A DNA stretch of 64,000 nt from Neurospora tetraspora (lineage: Eukaryota > Ascomycota > Sordariomycetes > Sordariales > Sordariaceae), in NCBI RefSeq assembly GCF_033439725.1, contig NW_026944383.1, positions 2,728,001 to 2,792,000 on the forward strand, given 5' to 3'. Made by a program: the position numbers and the translations under genes. The notes below the pieces were generated by a model. That model was not told the DNA's origin. It searched no databases and saw only the letters and a program-made list of their open reading frames with translations. Shown here in pieces: positions 1-12,360 of the stretch; position 1 is the first letter of the stretch; each line of letters starts with the position of its first letter.

Positions 1-52
1 AGAATGTGGGAACTCCAGACAGACAGACGGACAGACATACAGATGGACAGAC

Positions 53-53
<1 letters not shown>

Positions 54-104
<51 letters not shown>
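54..104. repeat. (ATC)n trinucleotide microsatellite
   Basis: About 17 uninterrupted copies of the trinucleotide ATC/TCA. There is no coding context on either strand. It is a simple-sequence tract likely to vary in length between strains. Confidence 0.95.
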
Positions 105-180
105 GTGAATCACGATGAGCAGGTGGTCAAGGTTTTGCGGATTGGGAATGGGGATCCGTTTAGGTGATGAGTTAGGTTGG

Positions 181-627
181 CTCGCCCGGGACAAAAAAAC
201 GTAGACTGTGCGCGGGCCGCACTACCAAAATCATAACATTGCCGAAGCCATTAAGACAACTCTATTTACCTAGATACATATAGTCGAGCGATCATAAGAA
301 TCAACTAAATACGGATAGTCCAATACCGCTCGTTGTAATTAGGAAAGGCCGTTACAAAACTGTAATAGGGATTACGATAATTCGAAAACACATCGGCTAG
401 AATCCTTTAGGGATACTTATATATAAGAACTGCCTAGAAATTGGATTTGAAGGTATGATAAAGACGCTTGGATGCGTCATAAGAGTATACCCAAGGTGTA
501 ATGTATTGACCGTGACGTGTTCGGTCTATTCTTACGACTATTCGGTAGTTTTCAAAATTCCTAGGTGTTCTGTTAATATGTTGTTGAAAAACTGTTGCTG
601 AGTCTACGTTTTTTTGTCCCGGGCGAG
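181..627. mobile_element. MITE-like element with 27-bp perfect terminal inverted repeats
   Basis: The segment begins with CTCGCCCGGGACAAAAAAAC (full repeat 181-207) and ends with its exact reverse complement at 601-627. Both sides carry the 5-base direct repeat GTTGG (176-180 and 628-632), as expected of a target-site duplication. The 447-bp interior is AT-rich and has no coding frame, so this would be a non-autonomous DNA transposon. I cannot assign a superfamily: a 5-bp duplication does not match Tc1/mariner (TA), hAT (8) or Mutator-like (9-10). The mobile reading rests on structure alone. Confidence 0.75.
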
Positions 628-1618
628 GTTGGGTACTTGTAATTTGGATGTTGATTGTGAATGGAACAACAGATAAGAAGTTGGAGGTTGATTGGAGAGG
701 TTACGTAAATCCATCGGCCGTCGGCCGATCGGTGCTTTGTTGAGGGCGGGAATGTGGGAGATCATGATGCGTGACGGCAATTGAGTCGGCTTTTAAGTCC
801 TGGAAGGAGTGGAGCCGGGGATGTGGTTGTGGAAGATGTTGGGTTGGGGAAGCAAAAAAGCCAAAACAGATTTTGTTTTGGTGTTGATCATGGTGACTGC
901 GATGATGTGCAGTGCTATGATGAAAAGAGGGTAAAGGAGGTGATGTAAAGGTGAGTGAATTGGATAGGTCTGGTAGGTAGGACTGTGTTATAAACGAACA
1001 AAAAAATGCCTGTTTATTCAGAGGTAGATCTTCCAACTGTGCCTATCACGAGGAGGTGTAAAAAGGATGATGAAGATCTGTAGATGGTGATGGAGAAGCG
1101 TGAAGAGTAGCATACTCGAGGGTATCAAACATGCTCTAGAATCACAAATGTGAACAGCAGACACATTGAAAGAGATCAAACACAAAATCACAATTTTTAT
1201 GGGAGGAACAAAAGAGTAACAATCCAAAATGGCCAAGCCATATATAACTTAAATTAACTATTAACCTACAATGGGTGATGCCGGGTGGAATGACAGATTA
1301 TATCCACCAGGGGTATGTATATGTACGATACTTTATATCATTATCACCAAATCCAAAAACATTTTGCTCTTCCAAACAAGACAAAGAAATAAAACCCGGC
1401 TTTGAAATACCCAATGAGGCCAATGGTTGTAAATCCACTCGCCCGCCCAAAACACCCCGTTAGCAAAAATGCATACATGTGGTTGATGCTCTTCTTCGTT
1501 AAGGATCGTAAGAATGATACCGCTGTTAATGTTTTTTTTTTTTTTGTTTATCTTTTGTTTTACATGTTGATATTGTACACGCTTTTCATCCCAAGCTCAA
1601 GCCTAAGCCTAAGAGAGC
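628..1618. other. Gene-free stretch downstream of the CFEM gene
   Basis: I see no convincing coding region. The right part (about 1480-1618) contains an 18-base T run and pyrimidine-rich sequence and is probably the 3' untranslated region of the CFEM gene, which ends at 1619 on the minus strand. Confidence 0.5.
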
Positions 1619-3776
1619 TTAGAGAGCAAGAGCACCGAGGACGACGGCAACGGCAAGGCCGAGACCAGCGTTGACACGGCCGCTGCCGGCAGTGACAATG
1701 GGAGGGCTGATGACGCTCGAAGAGGGACGAACAAGGCCGCCAGTGCCGACGGCAGTGCCGATGGGAACAGCGGGGGCGCTGGTGACAGCAGGAGCGCTGT
1801 TGACGGGAGCAGCGGCGCTGGTGCTGACGCCAACGGCACCAGTCTTGGTGACGGTAGCAGAAACGACAGGGACCGCCTCGGTCTCGGTGACGAGAGGGAC
1901 GCCGGTGGGAGCAGGGACGATGGCAACATCATCAGTAGTGCTGGTGAAGTGAATCTGGGGCACGGTCATGGTAGTGTCGACGATGACGGTGGTGCTGGAG
2001 CTGGCAATGGTCGAGCCGGCCTCATCGGTGCAGGGAACAACGGTGGTAAGATTAACGGTGATGGTGGTGAAGACGGGAGCAACAGAGGTAGGGGCAGCAG
2101 TGCTGGTGACGTAGGTGGGAACGCCAGTAGCGATGCCGGGGTTGGTGTTGACATAGGGAGCGCAGATACCCTGGAAGAAGGTGATGGCCTCAGAGATGAT
2201 CGACTCAGACTCGCCATGGGCGTAGATGCACTCGTAGACGTTCTTGACGAAGAGAGCGTTGGGGCAGTAGCAGGCAGCATCGGAGTTGTCAGTGCAGCCA
2301 GTCTCGAACAGGAAGGTGTTCAAGCACGAAGGGACGACACCAGGGCAAGGAAGGGGCTCAACCGGGGCGGTAGAGACAGGAGCAGCACTGGAAGTGGTGT
2401 CGACGGCGGCAGCAGAAGAGCTAGCGACGCTGCCGGCGGAGGTGGGAACAACGACACCGGTGCTGCTCTCAACGGCGGAAGAGACGGCAGCGGAAGAGGC
2501 GACAGCAGAAGAGGCGACAGCAGAAGAGGCGACAGCAGACGACTCAACAGCAGCGGCGGAAGAGGTGGAGCCGGCGGGAGCAGAGATGATATCACCGATG
2601 GAGGTGGAAATAACAATCTCACTGGGACCCTCAGAGCTGGCGACGGGGGCAGCAGAAGAGGTGGCCGAGATCACAGTAGTGTGAGTCTCGGTGACAGGGC
2701 AGACGGTGGTGGAGGTGGCAATGGTGACCACAGTGGTGGTGGCAGGGCAGTTGGTCACAGTAGGAGCGCAGCTGGTGATGGTCTGGATCTCAGTGACGAA
2801 GATGGTCGAGGTGCTGTCGAAGCTGGTGACGATGGTGCTGGTGACGGGAGGAGCAGACACAACCTCGCTGATGGGAGCGCTGGTGGTCAGGATAGGAACA
2901 TTCTCCGCGGGAGTGCTCTCAACGGGAGCACTCTCGGCGGGGGCACTCGAGACGGGGGCGCTCTCAACCGGGGCGCTGGTAATCTCGGCGGGAGCGGTGC
3001 TGGTCTGGCTTCCAGGAACGCTCTCAGCAGGAGCGCTGGAAGAAGCGACGGGAGCAGCAGAAGTGCTGGTAGTCTCAGCGGGGACGCTGGGGACGCTGGA
3101 GGTGGCGGCGGCAGAGGTGGTAGAGGCGCCATTGGTAGTCTTGGTCTTGGGAGGGACGGTGCTCTGCTTGGTGCTGCAGTCGAAGGAGATGGTGCTGATG
3201 ATGACACTGCAGCTGGGCTTGGGCTTCTCGGGCTGAGGAGGGTAGATGATGGTGACGTTGGTAGCACCACCGCACTGCTTGTTCACGACGTTGGTACCGC
3301 CCTTTGTGCACTGATTGCGGTGCTTGCAAGTAGATCCATCGGGCATATGATAGTGGAACTCGAGATCGCAGTCGAACTCGGGCGTAACGTGGATAGAGCC
3401 CAGCGAGAACTTGTCGCCGGCACCGAAGGAAGGGGCCTTGCTCTTGTCAGAGCCGCAGACACCGCTGATACCCTTAAAGGTGCGCTTTCCAAAGCGACCA
3501 CCAAAGCCAGCACCCGAGGTCCAGCCGTTGAAGTTGAAGTCCATGTACTGAGAGAAGGGGCCAGCAGAGAGATCATCGAAAGCGAAGCCAGTCTTTTGCT
3601 GGTCGGTACACTTGTTGTCGGTGTTCTGAGGGCAAGTGAATGCCGGGGCGTTGTGGAAGGGGAACTATGAGGAAGTATGTGTTAGTTGTGGGCTGTTGAA
3701 GACATAGTTGGATATATAGACTTACAGTGGCGGCCGCGCTGGCAGCGAAAGCCAAGAGAGAAGCAGAATACTTCAT
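1619..3776 (-). CDS. GPI-anchored CFEM-domain cell wall protein, Ser/Thr/Ala-rich
   Basis: Two exons, 3776-3726 and 3664-1619, with a 61-base intron (GTAAGT...ATAG) give 698 residues. Residues 1-17 (MKYSASLLAFAASAAAT) are a signal peptide. Residues 18 to about 180 form a Cys-containing N-terminal module. A long Ser/Thr/Ala/Pro stalk with tandem AVASS-type repeats follows. Around 455-525 is a CFEM domain: seven cysteines are visible, with the CYC pair and preceding Asp typical of haem-binding CFEM proteins. A second mucin-like stretch leads to a hydrophobic tail (GLAVAVVLGALAL), a GPI-attachment signal. CFEM proteins act at the cell surface in haem/iron uptake, adhesion or wall integrity; which applies here cannot be told. 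The stalk should be heavily O-glycosylated. The domain sits far down the chain, behind the unusual N-terminal module. Confidence 0.88.
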
Positions 3777-4196
3777 GGTGACGACTTTCTAAATCTGAGA
3801 AAAAGAGATGTGATTCGGAAAAAGAGGAACGGTTGTCCTATGTGTATGGGTGCACTGGTTTGCGCTGGAGTCAGAGTTCTTGTTGTTAACCTGGTATAGG
3901 CAGTGTGGTACGTGATTCGATCAACGAATGGTGGTGATAACCTGTCAAGGCGAACACAAACAATAACAAGAAAGAAGAGAGGGGATGGAGCAAAGAAGCG
4001 AATGGCTTTGACTCCTGAGAAGGGCTGGAGAGTGATACCAAGAGAGGCAAGAGAGGAAAGAAACAAGATGATGGAAGAAAAGGTCTTGTGGAATACAACC
4101 AAGAGAGATGGTCTGACGAAGAGAGGGAAGCTTTGCTCTCATATAGCAGCTCGAAACACTTGGATGGGTTGATGGAAGCATTGGCAGGTCATCGCC

Positions 4197-4200
<4 letters not shown>

Positions 4201-4231
<31 letters not shown>
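4201..4231. repeat. Homopolymer run of 31 G
   Basis: Thirty-one consecutive G residues on the plus strand (C on the transcribed sense of the CFEM gene), about 425 bases upstream of the CFEM start. It could fold as a G-quadruplex, and its exact length is probably unreliable in the assembly. Confidence 0.9.
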
Positions 4232-4234
<3 letters not shown>

Positions 4235-7200
4235 AGCCAATGAGTTCAACGGCGGGCTAGACTTTTCCGTTACTTGAGGGCTGTGCACCAAGGAGAATGT
4301 AACCATTTCAAGAAGTCATATTGATATCCCATGCTCATACTCTGGGATGGGCTACGAGAACCACCAGTCACAGGTGGCTGCCAGAAAAAAAAGATCAAAC
4401 TGCCCACAAGGTATGGTTTGTGGAAGACCAAACAAAGAGGGCAACATTTTGCCTGCGGGCAATACGACTTGCGGCGCCATGGCGGACGTCGGCAGTCGAA
4501 TGGTTCAGTGTTGAGCGGTTGTGAGGTCAGTTGCAAAAAGAAAAGAGGAGTCGACGAGTGGTTCGGAAGACGTTGTTGCCATGTTGAGGGTTTGCCAGGG
4601 TTTGCAATGGCTTGCAAGGGTTTGCATGCTGTCGCGCGGCTCCGTCGTCCTTTATCAAAGCATTGTCCGGTGGGGTCTCTTGTTAAGAAAAGGGACTGTT
4701 CTGGTTGGTCAGATGGCCTCTTCCTCAGTCCGATTTTGTCTCTGGTGGGTACCAACAGGGGTTCTCCATCTGTCATTAGTCCTATTTTGGCTTAGGCTAG
4801 GGGTCCCACAGGTCCAATCGCTTGTTAGCGCGCTGCTCTTTCCATGTATGTTTTTGTCTTTTTGTCTAATATGTCCCATTGGCGAGAAAGAATTACCTTA
4901 CAAACTCCAAGAAGAGGAAGGAAGAGACAACTTCAAGATGGCTACCTCGACCAGAACAAGGTCGGCACTTGGAATCTGTGACTTTGACAGACATTTCCTG
5001 CAGTGTCTCGCGGGTCGAGTACCAGACCGCCTTGTTGTGGATAATTCTGATATCATTCTCATCTCAGGCGGTTTTTGGCTTGTTTCCCCTCTGTGCCAGA
5101 GACCGGCATGGCCCAATCTCACGCTTGGCCGTTTTTAACATCTTGGTCAGATTCGAATTAACTTCTGTGTCCCAGCGTCCCAGCATGTAGGTCATCACCA
5201 CGAGCACCACACCATCACGACAGCCAACTGCTTAAGCTGTCTCCAAGATGGTACACCTGAAGCGAGGACGCATTGGATCTTGAAACGAAAACACCTGCTC
5301 AGCCACGCCGCATACGCTACTGCAGGTACTGGCAGATGAAGGGTGGAGGGGACCACAATGCCACCACACCCAATCGATGATGACCTCCCCGATTGCCTCT
5401 CGATCAGGACGATTTCCAATTCACGGACTGCTTTTAGTCCAGAAGAGAAAAAGTGGAGGAGGCCCCATGCTTGTCTCCCCAGGATTCGGCCCATCTCGGC
5501 AGCACTCTCCATCCCCGGTTGACTTCGCTTCCTCGTGGTGACAGCAACCCCGCCTTGGACCCAAGCTCTTTTGCCGAATTCATCACCGGCAACGGTTGAT
5601 GTTCCCTAATCCAGCATCCGACCCTGCCAGCGTTTTCTATAGTGACCGCTTTGACCTTCTTGGGCTCTGATAGTCTTGTCACTATCAACGGACTCTACCA
5701 TGCTGAGAGTAACCTCGTCATTTCAGATGGTCCGAGTGACCGGTCAACAATCTCCTCCCTGGTCCAGCTCTGGCGAACTTCTATCCTGTCCGGAAAACAT
5801 CTTGCAGAGGGGGCGAGATGTCGGATTACAACCGACCGAATGGAACCCGATTGTGGCTTGGTGGTGCTGAAACATGAAACTAACTTTTACCAAGAGTTTC
5901 CCATCGGCCCCCTTGACTGGCAGCAATGGCGCCCAGGGGAAGTGTTCTCTGTGGCCAATGGTCAAGCGCCAAGGTCAAGCGCCCACGTTATTCGGCGGCT
6001 TCAAACAGCGTCATCTCGGGCGCTTCGATTCTGGATTTCGACGGCCTCTTTCCTTCGTCGATGAGGTCATATTACACGCCGGCCTTTCTTGAGAAGTGGA
6101 AATGAAGACGAGCTGAGCGAGAAGGTGGATGTTTTGATAATTGTTGTTCAACAAAGAACTCAACGTGAACCCACCGCCAATATTGGAGCGTAACATTGCA
6201 CAGCGCACGGATGACGTCCGAGCGAACAGTCATTCCACATGCAGCTCAGCTAGGACATTAACAACAATCGGCCTCTAGTCTCCCGGATTTGCTAAGAGGC
6301 TAATGAGCAGTTCTGTACTCCTTGACCTGCTGAGCTCCCCATGCTGTGGGCTTCCGGATCGGACGGCGACAGTCACTTTGGCCCCGATGCCGTGTGACCA
6401 CGACGGAAGGACTGCAATTTCCCGAAACATGTCTCTTGACGGCGAGTCGCCCGCTTTCCATCACTCTTCTGTCTCTCCAACTCGAAGAATATTCTTCTGT
6501 CAACGCCTCATTGTCTCACCTGCAGCGCCAAAGCGACGCCGGCGACAATGGCTGTTGATGAGCCTGCTCCACACTTCAGCAGCTGTCGTTAATCAATTGT
6601 CATCAATACAGTTCACGCGGTGCGACCTATCGACACTTTTGCCATTTTTAGCACGCGGCTAAGGACAAAGACTCCAACTGCTTCCATATCTCAGCACGGG
6701 ATTGATTAACTTGCGTGTCCTTCTCTCGGTCATTCCAAGTTGTCGAGACATGATGCTATTCACAGTTCAAACCTGCGATGAGGTTGATATCAATCAGATA
6801 CGCGACACTGCACTAACACTTACAGCCATGTGGGCAACTTGCTGATCGCTCTAGTTTTAGGGCCAAGGATCCGCAATCAGCGACCCTTGTCTCAAGCACT
6901 GATCGACAGGTACAATTGCCTCTTGCATGATGCCCCGAGCTTCACTCCACTTGTTGATTTTCAGATCTGACACTCCCCACACTTGTTAGCATCCTTTTAT
7001 CCTTTTGAGCCTCAACCCAGAAACAACGGCAAGCTTTCCGGGTCCTTAATTCTTCAAACACGGCTCCCGGCACTCTGGATGCTTTTTAGTTTCTCTAGAT
7101 ACGAGGAAAAGGCGTGTTGACGGCGGGCGGGCCTCCATGCAACTCCATCACCATTCCATCCTTCATCTCGGGCTCTTGGCAATGGTCGCTTCTCCTGAAC

Positions 7201-9119
7201 TACGCATCTTCACACAGCAACCCAAGACGGGCAAACCCCCCTGGCCCTGGAACTCTCGTGCACCCCATGTTCATTCCAGGAAACCGACATTTTTGATTCT
7301 GCACGTTTCCTGAGAGGGGCTAGAACTTCAACACCATCCTCGAAACGGTCGGCTCCCAGACCCCCACACTCAACCTTCTCTTCGGCAAATGGTGGCTGAG
7401 CATTTGGGCTGTTTCAAAAATGTCCATGATCACATCCGTACATGTTTGCAAAGATAAGCTTTCGGTCTAATGGGGAGTTCGTGGCAGTTAGCTTCCCGCG
7501 GATTGCTTTTCCGTTCTGTCGGTAACTATCAAGCTCTTGCTTTCCTGCTCTACCTCGGACGACATCACCACATTTGGAATCATCAGTCTATACTTACTCA
7601 GGACCAGGCAGCTTCCCCGACTTCACGGGTTTTCGGCCGTTATGGGACACTTGGTGGAAGTTTTGCGTCCATTGCACTTCACGACCTCCACGTTCATCTC
7701 ATTTTTCTTACTGAATCGATTCTCTGCCCAGCCCGTCATCCCAACCCTTCTAATACCGGAAGCCCTTCTTCCCCGCCATCTCGAGACGGCCCCCACAAGA
7801 ATAAATCAACTTTCCCCAAACCGCCTAGACTCTCCAGTCAACTCCGCAAGTTTTCTTAGCGATCTGGGCATGAACGGCAGATCTCCAAACTAGTCGTCTG
7901 AAAGCCCCTTTGTTTCAGATATTCTCCACACTCAAACCAGCGTTTTCTATCTTTATCACTGACATATTCCCCCACGAGAATCTGGACCGTCGTCTCTTTG
8001 CGGAGTCGGGCAGATTCCCGTGTGCCGGCTGTCGTGTGCCGACGGTCATGTCGACCGTGAAAAATCAGACACCGAATCTGGCCGCGGACATCGATGGGCC
8101 GAGGGTAGTGCTCTCCGGCTTCGCACTCACGGTGTCTATCCAACATTTTGAAAAGACTGGCCGTTAAAGAGGAACAGTGATGAAAAGCTCCGCCGAGACA
8201 CTTCGCGTTATCTCCCGAAGGGAATATGTGTTGACTAGTTGCGTCTGTATCCTGTTGCTCAGCGGGCATATAGACATTTCCACCCAGCTATCACAGACAG
8301 CTTCACCTCATTTACATTGCAAAACAGCCATCCGTCCTCTCCGGTCAGCTCAAAAGGATATACACATCATGAACTCGCATCACTCGAGTTCAGATCACCA
8401 AATCTGCATAGTCACGGCAAGCTTGCTGACATCTCTGGTTGTCACAGTTTCTCCGAGAATTCTGGCCAGCAGCATTACTTGCTTCCTCACCAAATGTTCC
8501 CTCCCAATCAGGATGTCAGCCAAGAACATCTTACCTATCAAACTGAGAAGCCCCCGAGGCCGGCGAGGCTCCCAACGGTTGCGTGCCTCACTATTCAGTG
8601 GCCGGCTGGTGACTGGCTGGATTGGAAACAAAAAAGAAACCTCTGAAGAAGCAAGCGGCTTACCTAACGGGCTAATCACCAGCTTCAACACACCTCCATC
8701 TTCTAGAACCCACCAAGCCACGACTATGCAAGGAGTATGCGGTGATCCAATCGGACACACACATTGGTTGCGATAGCTGTGGTTGGTTGGGCAAGAAACC
8801 TTCCACATACCTCTATAAAGAAAAGGCCTTTTACATCTTATACTAGAAAGGCCAGCCAATAACCGTCCATGTCCGCTCTCTTACGTCCGTCTTTGCTCGG
8901 TATTCAACCGTCTATAACTCTCATCACGACGCCTCAAGGTTTCACATCCACATCCGCATCCCGCCCGGCAAGTTTTGTTTGAACCGCCTTAGGCATGCAT
9001 ATGTCTCAAAAGACCGATTGGGCGTTGACTTGAATATATCTACATCGAAAGAGATCGCGTTTGTGGCTGGCCAGCTCTAACCAGCTCCTTCCCTTTTCTG
9101 TCCCAAAGTGTCGTTCCTT
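4232..9119. other. Long gene-free region upstream of the CFEM gene
   Basis: Nearly 5 kb without a frame that looks like protein: the open stretches are short, overlap on both strands, and show neither family similarity nor a splice-compatible continuation. Base composition is balanced and not AT-biased, so this is not a RIP-degraded repeat. It is most simply the promoter and upstream regulatory region of the CFEM gene plus the 3' flank of the gene at 9235-11165. A TATA-like CTATAAAG lies near 8813. Non-coding transcription cannot be judged from sequence. Confidence 0.5.
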
Positions 9120-9143
9120 CCCCCCCCCCCCCCCCCCCCCCCC
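9120..9143. repeat. Homopolymer run of about 24 C
   Basis: An uninterrupted run of C residues just beyond the 3' end of the Cys-rich hypothetical gene on the minus strand. It is embedded in a wider pyrimidine-rich tract (about 9110-9300). Confidence 0.9.
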
Positions 9144-9234
9144 GGCCTCTCGGTGGCACCTTCCCTACCTGAATACGTCTTACTACACCCGACCTTTCCC
9201 CCCACCTCCTCCTTCCGTAACTAATGGAACCCTT

Positions 9235-11165
9235 TCACCCCTCTTTTTCCCCCTCCTTCCCCTTCCCTTCCTCGTCCTCCTTCTCCACAATCCCCGCAGA
9301 CAACTCCCCAAAAACAGACGCTGCGAGTCCAGAACCACTACCATCATCAACTTGCTCCGGTCTGAGATAGATGTCCTCATTCAAAGCTTGAAGACGAGGC
9401 GTTCCTTGACCTTGAAGGCGAGGCGTACGTCTAAGGCGGGGTGTGCTTCGACCAGAGGAGGTATTCGGGCTGGTGGTGGTGAGTATGGGCTGGTTGAGAC
9501 TGAGGGTGACGCTACCTCTACTCCCGTTTTTGCCTCTCTCTGTGTTGGGTTCTGTAGGTTCTCTCCAGGATGAGTGGATGGATTGTTGGGAAGGGGTGGA
9601 GATTGTGAAGTTTTCCCATGATTGGATTGAGTGTGTGGCAGCGTTTGTAATAGGGGGAGGAGCATTGCTGGGAGGAGGACCGCTGGGAGTATTACCACTG
9701 GGAGAAGGTTGGGCTTGGACGGTGGCGGTAACAACAGACGTAGTTTGTGAGTCGGCGGGTTGTTCACGCCGGGAGAGATGGAGAGACTGTGACTCTGAGC
9801 AGGGGGTCGAGTTGGTAAAGTTTCCCAAGTTGTTGTCCGTCATGTTAACACCCGCAGCCATAGAGAACGGCGTAGGAGTGTTCGGTGGTCGGATGGTTGC
9901 TTGAACGGTTGATGTATTCGGCGTCTTGTCTTCTTCTTCTGATTCCTGACTCTCATGAAGGCGAGCTAGATTGCTTCTCGTCAAAGGCCTGCTGAAATTC
10001 GTGGTTGATTGTCCCACCGGGGAAAGGCCGGTCTTCTTCCTCAGAACTGGAGACTGACCAGCGGCAGTGATTCTGGAAGTTGAGCCGGAAGAGGGTTGGA
10101 TGATAGCTCCTTCGACGGCCGGGATTTGGTATACTGCGAGGATCGCTCCTCGAGGATTTCGGAGAGCTGGTGGTAGTCGTAGTTATATAAGTCTTCAACG
10201 CTGGAGATGGAAGACTCGGGCTGCAGGTCGGCGGTGTTGGTGGTGTCGTTCTGTTCGACGGAGATACTGTCATCGATGAGTCGCCCGTGCTCGTCGTTGT
10301 CGTGCTCTCCAATGTTGACATGGGTGAGATCGGTCTCCTGGCTGTGACTACGGGAAAGGCTAGATTGGTGCTCGGAAGTAGAGGCAGCAAGTCTTGCCAG
10401 AACATTGTGATACGACGAGATCAGTGCCCTGTTGGTAACTGGCTTAACCTCATCTGCCTCCGTAGCGGCATCAAGCTGATGACCAGTCCCAGACTGCAAA
10501 TCCCTCCGCTCATCCTCTTCCTCTCCCCGCTCCTCCTTCTCCCACTCCTTCTCCCTCTCCTCAAGCTCTCCCCGCCACTCCCTCCTCTTTCTCCCCTCCT
10601 CAGCCCACATAATCGTCTTCCACCTAATATCCTCCAACTTCTGAATCCCCCCTCCCACATCCTCCCCACAGAACGGCACGAGTCTTCCCAGCATAATAAT
10701 CTCCCCTCTTGACAGCCGCGGATCCTCCACGTACTCCGTCCCCCCGTCAAAGATAACCTTACCAGGTACGCACTCCGCATCCACCGGCTCGTTCCAACCA
10801 CGGCAATTCTTGTACTTCTAGTACTTGAGAATGACCTGGTCGTCGCGAGTGTCGGACTCGGAGGTGGCAAAGCCGGAGCTGCGGTAGTAGGCTTGGCAAC
10901 GGCAGCAGAAACCGAAGCGGGTTTCGGTGAAGTAGGGGTGTGGTGGGCGGCAGGAGGCTGGTTGAGTTTGGGGGGCTATGAGGCTGGTGAGGCGTGGACA
11001 GCAACAGATTTTGGAGGCGAGGGCGCCGCTGCCGCTGCTGAAAGGAGTGGACGGCGATGCCTGTCCCTCGGGATCGTCCAGCAATTGACGCTGGCGATGG
11101 CAGGGTCGGATACCGGAAGATTGGTGACCGCAGACGGTGTAGAGCTTGCGCTTTTCGAGACACAT
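9235..11165 (-). CDS. Cys-rich hypothetical protein, interrupted by an in-frame TAG
   Basis: Reading begins at ATG 11165 (MCLEKRKLYTVCGHQ) with a Cys/His-rich N-terminus: CGH, PCHRQ, KICCC and FCCRCQAYY, resembling fungal zinc-binding N-termini. At 10820-10818 a TAG interrupts the frame (...VILKY-stop-KYKNCRGWNEP...), after which the same frame stays open and protein-like to about 10135, including an acidic, Glu/Arg-rich helix. A probable 143-base intron (10134-9992, GTATAC...TTTCAG) joins this to a Ser/Thr/Pro-rich C-terminal exon, 9991-9235. No plausible intron removes only the TAG; one using GTTTCT as donor would delete the conserved-looking CxxC. TGG (Trp) or CAG (Gln) to TAG by a single transition would explain it. 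The locus may be a recent pseudogene, a read-through gene or carry a base error. I do not recognise a function. Confidence 0.6.
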
Positions 11166-12360
11166 CGTACTGACTGAAATGAACTGGCGATGGTTTGATG
11201 GGTGAAGGTGTAGAATAGAAGTCGATGGACTGGTCGAGTATGAACGGCGTGTATCTCTAGAGTTTGGTAAAAGGAGAAAGGAATTGAGAGAACTGGAAAT
11301 CTCGACGAGCTGGTTCTATATAGTCGTCGTGAGAGAGTGTAGCCGGTCAGCCACCACCAACCGTTTGCTACGGCGTGACGAAAGGGGTTGAGTGAATGGG
11401 ATGATATGGAAAAGACAAGTCCCGACTCCTGAATCCGACCGAAGGCGAATTCCCGGCTCTGGATACTTCATCAGTTATCGCCAAATGTTGAAGATTAATC
11501 AACAGCCACTCGAGAAGTGCGATTCAGAAAACTATAACAGAAATGGTTAGCTTGAACAATTCTTTTGGCCAGAGAAGCTCCGCTCTAGTCTTCAGCTTAA
11601 TCCTTTGTTCTGCGTGAGCAGCCTTTTATAGGGAAAATGTAGACCTGATGTCCATGATCTACTCAATTATGACTGACATCCATTTCAAAACCCTGCTACT
11701 TACATCTAGGCACTTTTGGGTTGGGATCCCAACTTATATGTAGGCCAACATCAGCCTGCCCAAAGTAGCATGGCTCGCTCACTCCCTTGGTCCTGACTCA
11801 ACCCGTAATATTTGCGAATGGTTGATGGTGTTCCTAGCTGACCGCCAATCGTAGTATTGGGATATTGGTCGTGAGAACCCAGATCTTGTCATCCATGTGC
11901 CAATTTTGCTGGGTTAGTCCCTCTGGCGTGTTTACACGTGGACTTCCATCCACAATCCTAAAACGCTCCTCCAAGTACCATCCAATGCTTGTTTGCTTAG
12001 AGGTATCTTGGGCTCATCTGAATGACGCCATGCTCGAGGTTCTAAGGATGAAAGAAACACATCAACACCCTCAACCGACATAACCAACATGATTCTTTGG
12101 ACAAAATGTTCGCTAGTGCTGGCGACACTTGATGGGATGTTTCACCAAGACTGCCGGGGCGAAACTTACTTGCGGAATGATCCGTAAATGTAAGTTGTAT
12201 GGCACATTATGTTGCAGCCTAAGCAAAGTAGTTACTCTGATCTGAGACCATGCCTGTAACTCCCATATTGGTGGTATACCCCAAATGCAATCGCTAAGTG
12301 TCCATGACACATTCCATCCTACTACCGACCTCCCTCTGACCCCAGCTTCACACCCTAGAC
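11166..12360. promoter_or_regulatory. Upstream region of the Cys-rich gene and 3' flank of vms1
   Basis: About 1.2 kb without a credible gene. The left part is the promoter and 5' leader of the minus-strand Cys-rich gene (a CTATATAG TATA-like motif lies near 11318). The right part is the 3' flank of vms1. Nothing else stands out. Confidence 0.45.

Noticed and set aside
1949-3670. A long open frame (573 codons) on the plus strand opposite the CFEM gene
   Set aside because: It is the antisense shadow of Ser/Ala/Thr-rich codons: its translation is Gly/Arg/Asp low complexity with no domain, while the minus strand has a signal peptide, CFEM cysteines and a GPI tail.
4270-5140. Overlapping frames of 100-205 codons in the CFEM upstream region
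   Set aside because: They occur on both strands at once, have no conserved features and no splice-compatible partners, as expected by chance in GC-balanced DNA.
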